Origin: Eggerthellaceae bacterium
GTDB taxonomy: Bacteria; Actinomycetota; Coriobacteriia; Coriobacteriales; Eggerthellaceae
NCBI GenBank assembly: GCA_017559045.1
Contig: JAFYTB010000297.1
Span: forward strand, 1-8,868
DNA length: 8,868 nt
Direction: 5' to 3'
The first letter of the stretch is position 1. The number at the start of each line of letters is the position of its first letter. The notes below the pieces were generated by a model. The model ran no database searches. It was not told the DNA's origin and worked only from the letters and a program-made list of their open reading frames with translations. A program made the position numbers and the translations under genes. This document shows positions 1 through 6,100 of the stretch, one piece after another.

Positions 1-42
1 CGCCCCTTCTGTCAATCGAAATTCCGTAAGCGAACAAGGAGG

Positions 43-117
43 TACGTGGCCGAACGCCAGGCACACATACGTAGCCGAACGTCGGGCAAACGTACGCCGT
101 CGGATGTCGCGTACCCT
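43..117. repeat. Degenerate ~25-bp direct repeats (three units)
   Basis: Three consecutive 25-base units can be laid out at 43-67, 68-92 and 93-117, each starting TACG. Units 1 and 2 match at 20 of 25 positions by eye and share TACGT-n-GCCGAACG. Unit 3 matches unit 2 at about 15 of 25. A partial further unit (CGTAAGCGAAC) lies just to the left. No convincing reading frame crosses the block, and it lies beyond the terminator of the neighbouring leftward gene. The rest of 1-143 shows nothing I can identify. The function is unknown. Confidence 0.45.
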
Positions 118-143
118 GCAGAACACCGCAAGGAGCAGCTTCC

Positions 144-174
144 GAAAAAGAAACCGGCCCTCTCGAGCCGGTTT
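144..174 (-). terminator. Rho-independent terminator after the CwlM-like gene
   Basis: Read on the minus strand, AAACCGGC (174-167) pairs perfectly with GCCGGTTT (158-151) around an 8-base loop. It is followed at once by a T-rich run (CTTTTTC, 150-144). It begins 25 nt after the stop codon of the leftward gene ending at 199, so it closes the prenyl synthase/CwlM-like pair. Confidence 0.9.
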
Positions 175-198
175 GTATTCTCAGATAAATTAGGTTGA

Positions 199-1101
199 TT
201 ACAGCGCAGCGCAGAACGCATCCAGCAGCGTGATGGCGAAATGCTGGGCAGAACGATCAATGCCCGCATCCTCCCATACCGTACCGGGGAGCTCGACCAC
301 CATACGAGGAACAGCACGCTCGCGAGCCGCCTCGATAGCAGCTGCCAAGCGAATAGGCAACGTTTCCTCGGAATCGTAGCTCACGCGCGGAACGTCGCCA
401 TCGCCTGCAGCGCCGCTTTCGCCAGGAACAGCAACCTGCACAAGCATCATGCCTTCGTACGGCGCAACGGAAAGCGACTCAGCGCTCACGATCTTCGAAG
501 AAGGATTCGTCGCGAAGGCGAGGTTGGACATACGCGACGCGACGCTACGAGAAAACTCGCAGGTGCCAAACAGGCACATGGCGTTGCTCTCAAGCACATC
601 GGCAGCACGGGCAAAACCCAGGGTCTCAAGCGCACGAGAGCTGCCCTTACCCTCCCAAGAATGATGCAGATTGCGCAGCGCAGCATAGGTATACGCACCA
701 GCAATACCATCGTTCGGCAAGCCCATGTTCATCTGGAACTTACGCAGAGCAAGCTCGGTGTACGCACCAAAGATGGCATCCTTCACACCACGATGGAAGC
801 CAAGCGCGCCCAGTGCCTGCTGAAGCTCAAGCACATCATGGCCATGGAAGTAAGGCATGCGCAAATACAGGGTTCGATCACCCATGTTGTAGGTGGCGTC
901 GACCAGTGCAGCCCAAACCTTCTCGTTGACCTCGCGAGATGCAGCAAGGCCCACATTGACACAGAACGCAGCCAGCGCCTCAGCGGTCGCCTCGTCGAAC
1001 TCACCCGTGATCTGATCGTCCGTCAGATGGCCAACCAAAGCCAATCGGCTCTGAACGTCCTCAACGGCCGCACCCTTGTCATGAAGTTTAATGACATTCA
1101 T
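199..1101 (-). CDS. CwlM-like protein: two peptidoglycan-binding domains plus a degenerate amidase-like domain
   Basis: A 300-residue protein with no signal peptide or membrane segment, so probably cytoplasmic. Two PG_binding_1-type repeats are visible. Repeat 1 covers about residues 8-67. Repeat 2 covers about 86-145, with DVLELQQALGALGF, an IFG turn and DGIAG. They are joined by a linker containing GDRTLY (74-79). Repeat pair plus linker resembles actinobacterial CwlM, a non-enzymatic regulator of peptidoglycan precursor synthesis in mycobacteria. The C-terminal half (about 160-300) occupies the place of an Amidase_3 domain, but the DPGHGG-type zinc motif and the HAD motif are absent, so amidase activity is unlikely. 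The ATG at 1101 is preferred over a GTG at 1128 because the repeat starts just after it. It lies 2 nt after the prenyl synthase stop, implying translational coupling. The CwlM assignment is an inference from domain order; a general peptidoglycan-binding protein is the alternative. Confidence 0.8.
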   Translation of the reverse strand: MNVIKLHDKGAAVEDVQSRLALVGHLTDDQITGEFDEATAEALAAFCVNVGLAASREVNEKVWAALVDATYNMGDRTLYLRMPYFHGHDVLELQQALGALGFHRGVKDAIFGAYTELALRKFQMNMGLPNDGIAGAYTYAALRNLHHSWEGKGSSRALETLGFARAADVLESNAMCLFGTCEFSRSVASRMSNLAFATNPSSKIVSAESLSVAPYEGMMLVQVAVPGESGAAGDGDVPRVSYDSEETLPIRLAAAIEAARERAVPRMVVELPGTVWEDAGIDRSAQHFAITLLDAFCAAL

Positions 1102-1103
1102 TG

Positions 1104-2153
1104 TTACTTCAGCCTGCTTACGAACCAATCGGCCATGGAAAGCAGCAGCTCACGAGCCGGGGACGGCTCGACAATCTCGATAAGGCGATTCTTCGCAATA
1201 GCAGTCAGGTTCATAGCGAAGTTGCGGGCATACTCAATGGATCCGCAATCCTCCATGATCTGCACAGCCTCTGCCAGAACAGCCGGATCCTTCTCCTTGG
1301 AGGAAAGGATCTCAACCAGGCGATCGCGCTTGTCGGAGTTCTGCAGAGCATGCACGACGACCAGCGTGCGCTTGCCCTCGGTAATGTCAGAATGGAAGTC
1401 CTTCTGGGTGCTTTCCTCGGAACCGATGAGGTTAAGCAGGTCATCCTGGATCTGGAATGCCAGACCAGTGTCGAGACCGAAGTTACGCAGAGCCTCGACC
1501 TGCGCATCGTTAGCACCGCCAACGATAGCGCCCAGAGCCAGCGGCACAGCACCAGAATAAAAAGCGGTCTTGTGCGTAGCCATGACCAGGTAATCCTCAG
1601 GCGTGAGGTCATAGCGAGCATCACGTGCCCAGCCGATGTCCATTGCCTGACCCTCGATGGTGCGCTGGGTCATATCGATAAGCTCGGAAATAGCGCGAAC
1701 CTTAACGGTGTCATCAAGGTTCGGATCCTTGACAACCGTACCGTTGACGAGGGAGAGGCCGAGGTCGCCCATGTTGATGGCAAGGCCCATGCCCTCGGCA
1801 AGATGCAGACACGGCTCGCCGCGACGCAGCTCAGCCTCGTCAGCAATATCATCATGAATGAGAGCTGCCGTATGGAAGTGCTCGATAGCGGCAGCAACAG
1901 AAAATGCGCGCTCGACGTTGCCGCCAACAGCAGAGCAGGCAGCAAAGCAAATCAGCGGACGATGACGCTTACCACCGTTGTCGCTGTAGCGAACCAACGG
2001 GTCATAAAGGTAGCGATCCATGTCGGAATGGGTACCATGAGGAATGAACTCATTTACCAAAACGCCCACTTTTTCAGCATGGCAGTTCAGATAATCTTCA
2101 AAGGTGTGGGGCGATTCGAGTGCGCCCGAGATGATCTCGCTGATGTAACTCAT
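1104..2153 (-). CDS. Class I trans-polyprenyl diphosphate synthase
   Basis: A 349-residue isoprenyl diphosphate synthase, which condenses isopentenyl diphosphate with an allylic diphosphate to make linear prenyl chains for lipid carriers or quinone tails. Visible motifs are GGKRHRP (60-66), the first Asp-rich motif DDIAD (101-105) followed by RRGEP, the HKT lysine region (194-196), FQIQDD (233-238) and EGKRT (259-263). The second Asp-rich motif reads DDLLN instead of DDxxD. Alanines 96 and 97, at -5 and -4 from the first motif, leave an open chain-elongation pocket, which favours C20 or longer over C15; this follows from family rules and does not fix a length. The ATG at 2153 follows a purine-rich AAAGAAAGAG and is about 48 nt from the inferred transcription start. 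It shares a transcript with the CwlM-like gene. An undecaprenyl (cis) synthase is excluded because that is a different fold. Confidence 0.93.
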   Translation of the reverse strand: MSYISEIISGALESPHTFEDYLNCHAEKVGVLVNEFIPHGTHSDMDRYLYDPLVRYSDNGGKRHRPLICFAACSAVGGNVERAFSVAAAIEHFHTAALIHDDIADEAELRRGEPCLHLAEGMGLAINMGDLGLSLVNGTVVKDPNLDDTVKVRAISELIDMTQRTIEGQAMDIGWARDARYDLTPEDYLVMATHKTAFYSGAVPLALGAIVGGANDAQVEALRNFGLDTGLAFQIQDDLLNLIGSEESTQKDFHSDITEGKRTLVVVHALQNSDKRDRLVEILSSKEKDPAVLAEAVQIMEDCGSIEYARNFAMNLTAIAKNRLIEIVEPSPARELLLSMADWFVSRLK

Positions 2154-2207
2154 GGGCTCTTTCTTTGTCGGTGGGATTTGCGTTCCGCAGCACTTGCTAA
2201 AAACAGC

Positions 2208-2216
2208 ATCTTAGCA
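2208..2216 (-). promoter_or_regulatory. Extended -10 promoter for the prenyl synthase operon
   Basis: The minus strand reads TGC-TAAGAT, a TGn-extended -10 box, about 55 nt upstream of the prenyl synthase ATG. No good -35 hexamer stands at 17 nt, which fits extended -10 promoters. The flanking bases (GTGCTAAGAT) closely match the box in front of the divergent tRNA gene. Confidence 0.5.
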
Positions 2217-2265
2217 CATTGACTAGGGGCTTCCGCGAGCACGCACACAAGAGCCTTGATTTTTG

Positions 2266-2274
2266 TGCTACGAT
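2266..2274 (+). promoter_or_regulatory. Extended -10 promoter for tRNA-Leu
   Basis: The plus strand reads TGC-TACGAT, ending 19 nt before the mature tRNA 5' end, which predicts a short leader of about 13 nt. A TTGATT at 2256-2261 is too close (7 nt) to be its -35 element. Confidence 0.5.
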
Positions 2275-2293
2275 ACCCACACTGAAACAGTAC

Positions 2294-2376
2294 GGGGGCG
2301 TGGCGGAATTGGCAGACGCAGCGGACTTAAAATCCGCCTCTTCGGAATGTGGGTTCGAGTCCCACCGCCCCTACCA
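2294..2376 (+). tRNA. tRNA-Leu(UAA)
   Basis: A complete cloverleaf can be folded by eye. The acceptor GGGGGCG pairs with CGCCCCT (one G-U at the end). The D-arm region is GCGGAATTGGCAGACGC. The anticodon stem GCGGA/TCCGC encloses loop CTTAAAA, giving anticodon TAA at 2328-2330. A class II variable arm with a TTCG tetraloop (2338-2348) and the T-arm GTGGG-TTCGAGT-CCCAC follow. The discriminator is A, and CCA is encoded at 2374-2376. It decodes UUA (and UUG by wobble). It is the only plus-strand gene here and faces the J-protein gene tail to tail with 9 nt between them. Confidence 0.97.
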
Positions 2377-2385
2377 TGAAGCTCG

Positions 2386-3159
2386 CTACAGACAGCAGAA
2401 AATCGGCGGGCACATATACGGCGCGCAACAACAGCAGCACAGCGGACTCGGGTTACAGAACCCAGTTGAAAAGCCGCGATCAGCACTTTCCTTCTCATAA
2501 GCAGCTGCACGACTCCTGAACGAATCCTGCGCACGACGATAATCATCGTTTTCCGGATCCATCTCAATAGCACGCTTGATATGGTCTTGAGCCTGAGCGG
2601 TGCGACCTGCGCCATTGCAGGCAAGAGCCGAAAGATAATACCAACGCGCATCACGAAGCGAAGGCGGAATTACATTCAAGACGCCCAGCGCAGCCTGATG
2701 GTTTGCCGAGTTGATATAGAAGATGGCCTGACGGATTTCGGCACTGTCGTCCGCGTTTGCCTCGGGATGAATGCTTCCGACCGTCTGACCCCAATAGTCA
2801 GATCCGAAGATGTCCTCCCAGTTGACCTCAACCCACTCGTATCGCGTGTAGCCGTTCGCACCCTGACCGCCATACGGACTTCCGTAACCGAAGGGATCAC
2901 CGTACACGACCGCGCCACCACTGTAGGGGTTGCCATATCCCTGCTGCGCCGCCTTGCGGGCATCCTCGCGAGCATACTTATCGGGATTCATCAGGCGATC
3001 ATACGCCTCGTTCACCTTATTCATGCGATCCGCCGCACCCGGATCGTTCGGGTTGAGATCGGGATGATTCTCGCGCGCTTTCTTGCGATAGGCCTTCTTG
3101 ATCTCATCTTGAGAGGCATCGGGGCTTACGCCGAGAATGTCATAAGGTGTTTCAGGCAT
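2386..3159 (-). CDS. J-domain (DnaJ-like) protein with a C-terminal cysteine string
   Basis: A 257-residue Hsp70 co-chaperone candidate. Residues 5-66 form a J domain (YDILGVSPDAS, then KKAYRKKARENHPD with the essential HPD at 32-34) that would stimulate ATP hydrolysis by DnaK. Residues 72-105 are rich in Gly, Tyr and Pro, like a G/F linker. About 138-215 is helical with TPR-like spacing (ALGVLNVIP, YYLSALACNGAG, AIEMDPEND). The last 23 residues hold nine cysteines, including CCCCC at 241-245 and CC at 255-256. The classical DnaJ zinc-finger CxxCxGxG repeats and the DnaJ C-terminal domains are missing, so it is not DnaJ itself. AGGAAG lies 6 nt before the ATG at 3159. An intrinsic terminator sits immediately upstream of this ribosome-binding site. 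The client and the role of the Cys tail are unknown. Confidence 0.92.
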   Translation of the reverse strand: MPETPYDILGVSPDASQDEIKKAYRKKARENHPDLNPNDPGAADRMNKVNEAYDRLMNPDKYAREDARKAAQQGYGNPYSGGAVVYGDPFGYGSPYGGQGANGYTRYEWVEVNWEDIFGSDYWGQTVGSIHPEANADDSAEIRQAIFYINSANHQAALGVLNVIPPSLRDARWYYLSALACNGAGRTAQAQDHIKRAIEMDPENDDYRRAQDSFRSRAAAYEKESADRGFSTGFCNPSPLCCCCCAPYMCPPIFCCL

Positions 3160-3171
3160 GAGCTACTTCCT

Positions 3172-3200
3172 AAAAAATCGGCGCCGAAGAATCGGCGCCG
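3172..3200 (-). terminator. Strong intrinsic terminator between the trigger-factor-C-like gene and the J-protein gene
   Basis: On the minus strand CGGCGCCGA (3200-3192) pairs perfectly with TCGGCGCCG (3187-3179) around a 4-base loop, then A and six T (3177-3172). It lies 28 nt after the stop at 3228. It directly abuts the AGGAAG ribosome-binding site (3171-3166) of the J-protein gene, so it may act as an attenuator for that gene as well as a terminator. Confidence 0.9.
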
Positions 3201-3227
3201 TTCTCTTCATATAGATGTCGCGTGATC

Positions 3228-3998
3228 TTAGAAGTTCACGAATGCATCGGGGAACTGCTTGTTGGCGTTCAGCACGTCAGCGCTGGTGTCGCCATAGCGC
3301 AGCCACTCGGTGTCGGTGGCGCGGCGCTTGATCATAGCGTTCTCCATGATCTCCTTGAGAGCCTTGGTCTTGAGTGCGTACTCCTCCATCTGAGCAAGAC
3401 GTCCCTCGCGCTCGATCTGCTGGCGCTTGTAAGCCTTGTCCTGGATGCTCTCGCCGGGGATGACCTCATAGAAGTCCTCAGCCTCAAGCACATAAGCGCG
3501 ATGAGCAGCGTATGCAGCAAGGGCGGTGTCCTCCTTGATGCTCTGGATCGTGCGCTCCTTGACGTCCTCGAGAATCTGCTCGTAGGTCATGCCACGCTGC
3601 TGAGCGAACTGCTCGACGGACATGCCCTGACGCATGCACATCTCCTCAAGGCGATAGTTTGCGTCGTAGACAGCGTTCTCGACCAGGTCAGCGGGCAGCT
3701 CCTCGACCAGGCGCTTGGAAAGCTCCTTGCACACTGCATCCTGGTCAGCCAGCTGCTGGATTTCGCGGTTGTCCTTATACATGTTGTAACGGATGAAGAT
3801 GAGCAGCTCCTCAACGTTCTTGAAGTCGCGGCTGTGAGCCTTGACGAAAACGTCGTTGAGCTTTGCCTGCTCGCCGGGCTTGCACCAGTTGATCTCCATC
3901 CAGCGAATAGCCTGTGCACGAACAACATCCTCAGGAATGCGAACCTCTTCGCAGATGGCGTAAACCGGATCGTACGAAGAGAGCGTGTACTTTGCCAT
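3228..3998 (-). CDS. Orphan trigger factor C-terminal-domain-like chaperone
   Basis: A 256-residue, mostly helical, probably soluble protein. Residues about 86-226 resemble the C-terminal (SurA-like) chaperone arm of trigger factor. The order RLVEELPADLV, GMSVEQFAQQRGMTYEQ, EDVKERT, DTALAAYAA, ED parallels RLEEEVPAYYV, GTSFQEYV, the KDYVSEEA helix, CALEAL and EED in the trigger factor encoded upstream. The ribosome-binding signature (GFRxGxxP) and the FKBP domain are both absent. Residues 1-85 form an acidic/aromatic helical segment I do not recognise. The start at ATG 3998 is preferred over GTG 4022 because GGAGA lies 5 nt before it. It follows the FKBP gene by 108 nt in the same direction, with a strong terminator after it. 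It probably holds unfolded clients; a partnership with the FKBP is inferred from context. Confidence 0.72.
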   Translation of the reverse strand: MAKYTLSSYDPVYAICEEVRIPEDVVRAQAIRWMEINWCKPGEQAKLNDVFVKAHSRDFKNVEELLIFIRYNMYKDNREIQQLADQDAVCKELSKRLVEELPADLVENAVYDANYRLEEMCMRQGMSVEQFAQQRGMTYEQILEDVKERTIQSIKEDTALAAYAAHRAYVLEAEDFYEVIPGESIQDKAYKRQQIEREGRLAQMEEYALKTKALKEIMENAMIKRRATDTEWLRYGDTSADVLNANKQFPDAFVNF

Positions 3999-4003
3999 AA
4001 CAA

Positions 4004-4029
4004 TCTCCAATCTCCAACTCACAAGTTGG
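4004..4029 (-). promoter_or_regulatory. Doubled Shine-Dalgarno and small hairpin before the trigger-factor-C-like gene
   Basis: The minus strand carries TTGGAGA twice in tandem (4017-4004), followed by TTGTT and the ATG at 3998. Just upstream, CCAACT and AGTTGG (4029-4024 and 4019-4014) form a perfect 6-bp hairpin with loop TGTG, and its 3' arm overlaps the first SD-like copy. The nearer SD decides the ATG start. Whether the hairpin modulates translation is unknown. Confidence 0.4.
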
Positions 4030-4106
4030 CGTTAATCAATCCCCCAGATCAAGCGCGCGGATCGGCGCTTTTGCCGGACGCTCAAGCATCCAGCTGCGTC
4101 GGGCGC

Positions 4107-4625
4107 TTAGCGGTAAGAATCGCCCTGGTCGCCGCCGAGAAGCTTGGACTGCTCCTTCATGTGGCGTGCCTTCTCCTGTGCGGAAACGAAGTTCTCCGGA
4201 GCAGCCTCGATAGCCAGGATCTCAACCTCATAGGTGAGGCTCTTGCCAGCCAGCGGGTGGTTCAGGTCGAAGGTGACGGAGTGGTTGTCGAAATCAACGA
4301 CGGTTGCCGGCATGGGCTGACCGTCGTCGCTGCTGCTCAGCCAAATGCGCTTGCCGATGCGAATGTCGCGAACGGGAATCTGCTCACGCGGGATGACCTG
4401 CGTGAAGTTCTCGATGTACTCGCCGAATGCTGCGTACTCGTCGATGGTGAAGGTCTTCTTCTCGCCGACCTCATTCATCTCGAGAATAGCGTTCTCGAAA
4501 CCGTCGATGGCCATGTCCATACCAGTCTGGAACACCATCGGCTTCTCTTCGGTGGCAAAACCGAACACGGTGCCGTCGTCGAGGGTGCCCTTGTATACAA
4601 GCGTTACGGTAGATCCAAGTTCCAT
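4107..4625 (-). CDS. SlyD-like FKBP-type peptidyl-prolyl cis-trans isomerase
   Basis: A 172-residue cytoplasmic prolyl isomerase. The FKBP strands are recognisable: VTLVYKGTLDDGTVF (7-21), the DGFENAILEMNEVGEKK segment (41-57) and the flap region NHPLAGKSLTYEVEILAI (122-139). Between them (about 64-118) is an insert-in-flap domain (AFGEYIE, VIPREQIP, GKRIWL, PATVVDFD), the client-binding module of SlyD. The His/Cys-rich metal-binding tail of E. coli SlyD is absent; the C-terminus is a short charged tail ending GDSYR. The ATG at 4625 is chosen because AAGGAG (4640-4635) stands 9 nt upstream and the FKBP fold starts at once; a TTG at 4661 would add 12 residues overlapping that ribosome-binding site. 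It lies 107 nt after trigger factor. The neighbours suggest nascent-chain or cytosolic folding. Confidence 0.93.
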   Translation of the reverse strand: MELGSTVTLVYKGTLDDGTVFGFATEEKPMVFQTGMDMAIDGFENAILEMNEVGEKKTFTIDEYAAFGEYIENFTQVIPREQIPVRDIRIGKRIWLSSSDDGQPMPATVVDFDNHSVTFDLNHPLAGKSLTYEVEILAIEAAPENFVSAQEKARHMKEQSKLLGGDQGDSYR

Positions 4626-4663
4626 ATGTTCCAACTCCTTTGTAGGGTATTGTTTCTTCAATA

Positions 4664-4689
4664 AGAGAAGAGGAAGGGCGCCCGGGCGC
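4664..4689 (-). terminator. Possible weak terminator/attenuator between trigger factor and FKBP genes
   Basis: On the minus strand the self-complementary GCGCCCGGGCGC (4689-4678) is followed by a pyrimidine-rich but not pure-T run (CCCTTCCTCTTCT). An upstream GGGCTGC could instead pair with GCGCCC, giving two exclusive folds. The loop of the GC palindrome is tight and the tail weak, so partial read-through into the FKBP gene is the likeliest outcome. Confidence 0.35.
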
Positions 4690-4732
4690 TCATCAAGCAG
4701 CCCGCTACTGCAGCCCCTCCGTCATCGGTTCG

Positions 4733-6034
4733 TTATTCGGCTTCCACCGTAACAACAGCGTTGTCGACCAGCCACTGGGTTGCCTTCGACTGGCGGCACA
4801 TCTTGTAGATGTTAGCCATGCGATAAGCATCCTCCCATGCCTTGCGGGTCTCCTCGGGATTCTCGTCGCCCTCGAACATCTTGGCGATGTCTTCCTCGGT
4901 CACCTCGAGCTTCTGCTCGACAAACAGAGCCTCCAGCGCGCAGTCGATTGCAGCGCGGCGAGCAGCCTCTTCGGAGACATAGTCCTTCAGCTTCTGAGCC
5001 TCGATGTTGTTCTGAAGCACGTACTCCTGGAAGGAGGTGCCGTTCTTCTCGAAGGACTGCATCAGCTCGCGACCCACGTCCTGGCGGATGAAGTCGACGT
5101 AGTATGCGGGAACCTCTTCCTCGAGGCGCTGGATGAGAGCCTCGACGCAGCGGTCAACCTTGATCTTGGGCAGATCCTTGACCTTCTGCATGTTGATGCC
5201 AGCAGCCATGTCCTTGCGAAGCTCGTCCATGTTCAGGCAGCCAACCTTGCCAGCAAGCTCTTCGCCCTCGGGGATGACCATCTTACGGAAGCCGGTAACC
5301 TCGACGTTGGCGTGCAGGTTGCCGTCGCCGAACGGAGAGGTGCCGTCCTCGTTCTTGGCCTCGAAGTCGAAGTCGAGGATGTCGCCCACCTTAGCACCGA
5401 TGAGCTGTGCGTCAAAGGACTCCGGCATGGTGCCAGTACCCAGACCGATCATGCGGCTTGCAGCACGCAGACCAGAGACGGTCTTGCCGTCGTTGGTGAC
5501 GGTCATGACGAGCTCGACGTAATCGCCATCGGCAGCGATGTGATCCTCGTCGGTGATCTTCACGAGGGAGTGATAGTGCTCACGGAGCTCGGCGATCTGA
5601 GCGTCGATCTCAGCCTCGGTGGCCGTCTCGGACGGCATCTCGATGGCAACCGGCTCGTAGCTGCTGAGCTTCATGACGGGAGAAACCGTACCGGAAACGG
5701 TGAAGCTGAACGGCTGGCCCTCCTCGAGCATGTCATCGACGTTGAAGTCGGGCTCGTTGAGGAAGATGATGCCCTCAGCGTCGATGGCCTTGAAGCCCTC
5801 CTCGTTGATGAGCATTTCGGCAACGCCGCCCATAGCATTTGCATGGCCGCCAACGTTCTGCTCGAGAACGGTGCGCGGTGCCTTGCCCTTGCGGAAGCCG
5901 GGAATGTCGCGCTGGGCGATTTCCTTGAAGAACTTCTTGGCGTAGAAATTAACCTCTTCGGCGCTGGCGGAAATGGTGATGGCAAGCTCTTGAGTCTCGC
6001 CGTCGAACTCGCGCATGATATCGGTAACTCGCAC
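4733..6034 (-). CDS. tig: Trigger factor (ribosome-associated chaperone)
   Basis: A 433-residue trigger factor, which docks at the ribosomal exit tunnel and shields nascent chains. The N-terminal domain carries the ribosome-binding signature GFRKGKAPR (46-54). About 165-250 is the FKBP-like middle domain, and 265-425 is the C-terminal chaperone arm (RLEEEVPAYYV, GTSFQEYV, EED). The middle domain looks degenerate: the IPGFE-type and Y...LAGK flap motifs are replaced by MPESFDAQL and a short GTSPFGDGNLHA stretch, so isomerase activity may be weak. The start is GTG at 6034 because GGGAGG lies 4 nt upstream and VRVTDIMREFDG fits the usual trigger factor N-terminus; ATG 6052 and GTG 6085 remain possible and would add 6 and 17 residues. 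It is first in a leftward cluster with FKBP and trigger-factor-C-like genes. ClpXP, a common neighbour of tig, is not in this window. Confidence 0.94.
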   Translation of the reverse strand: MRVTDIMREFDGETQELAITISASAEEVNFYAKKFFKEIAQRDIPGFRKGKAPRTVLEQNVGGHANAMGGVAEMLINEEGFKAIDAEGIIFLNEPDFNVDDMLEEGQPFSFTVSGTVSPVMKLSSYEPVAIEMPSETATEAEIDAQIAELREHYHSLVKITDEDHIAADGDYVELVMTVTNDGKTVSGLRAASRMIGLGTGTMPESFDAQLIGAKVGDILDFDFEAKNEDGTSPFGDGNLHANVEVTGFRKMVIPEGEELAGKVGCLNMDELRKDMAAGINMQKVKDLPKIKVDRCVEALIQRLEEEVPAYYVDFIRQDVGRELMQSFEKNGTSFQEYVLQNNIEAQKLKDYVSEEAARRAAIDCALEALFVEQKLEVTEEDIAKMFEGDENPEETRKAWEDAYRMANIYKMCRQSKATQWLVDNAVVTVEAE

Positions 6035-6100
6035 GGATCCTCCCTGGTTCATACTCGTGTCGCCTGCGCCCCTACGCCGCGACACTTATCCACTACATCG

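Noticed and set aside
10..15. TTGACA on the minus strand, a consensus -35 box
   Set aside because: Its -10 box would lie left of the window, so it cannot be tested here.
43..117. CRISPR array
   Set aside because: The units are contiguous without spacers and too divergent from each other, and no cas genes are present.
241..1560. Long plus-strand open frame (439 codons) opposite the CwlM-like and prenyl synthase genes
   Set aside because: It is antisense to two proteins with clear family motifs, has no recognisable domain, and results from codon bias in a GC-rich sequence.
2400..2445. CAA/CAG-rich run resembling a trinucleotide repeat
   Set aside because: On the coding strand it is the mixed TGC/TGT codon run for the cysteine string, not a uniform repeat.
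3222..4664. Plus-strand open frame of 480 codons rich in Leu, Val and Ala
   Set aside because: It lies opposite the trigger-factor-C-like and FKBP genes, which have ribosome-binding sites and family motifs. Its composition is typical of a mirror frame.
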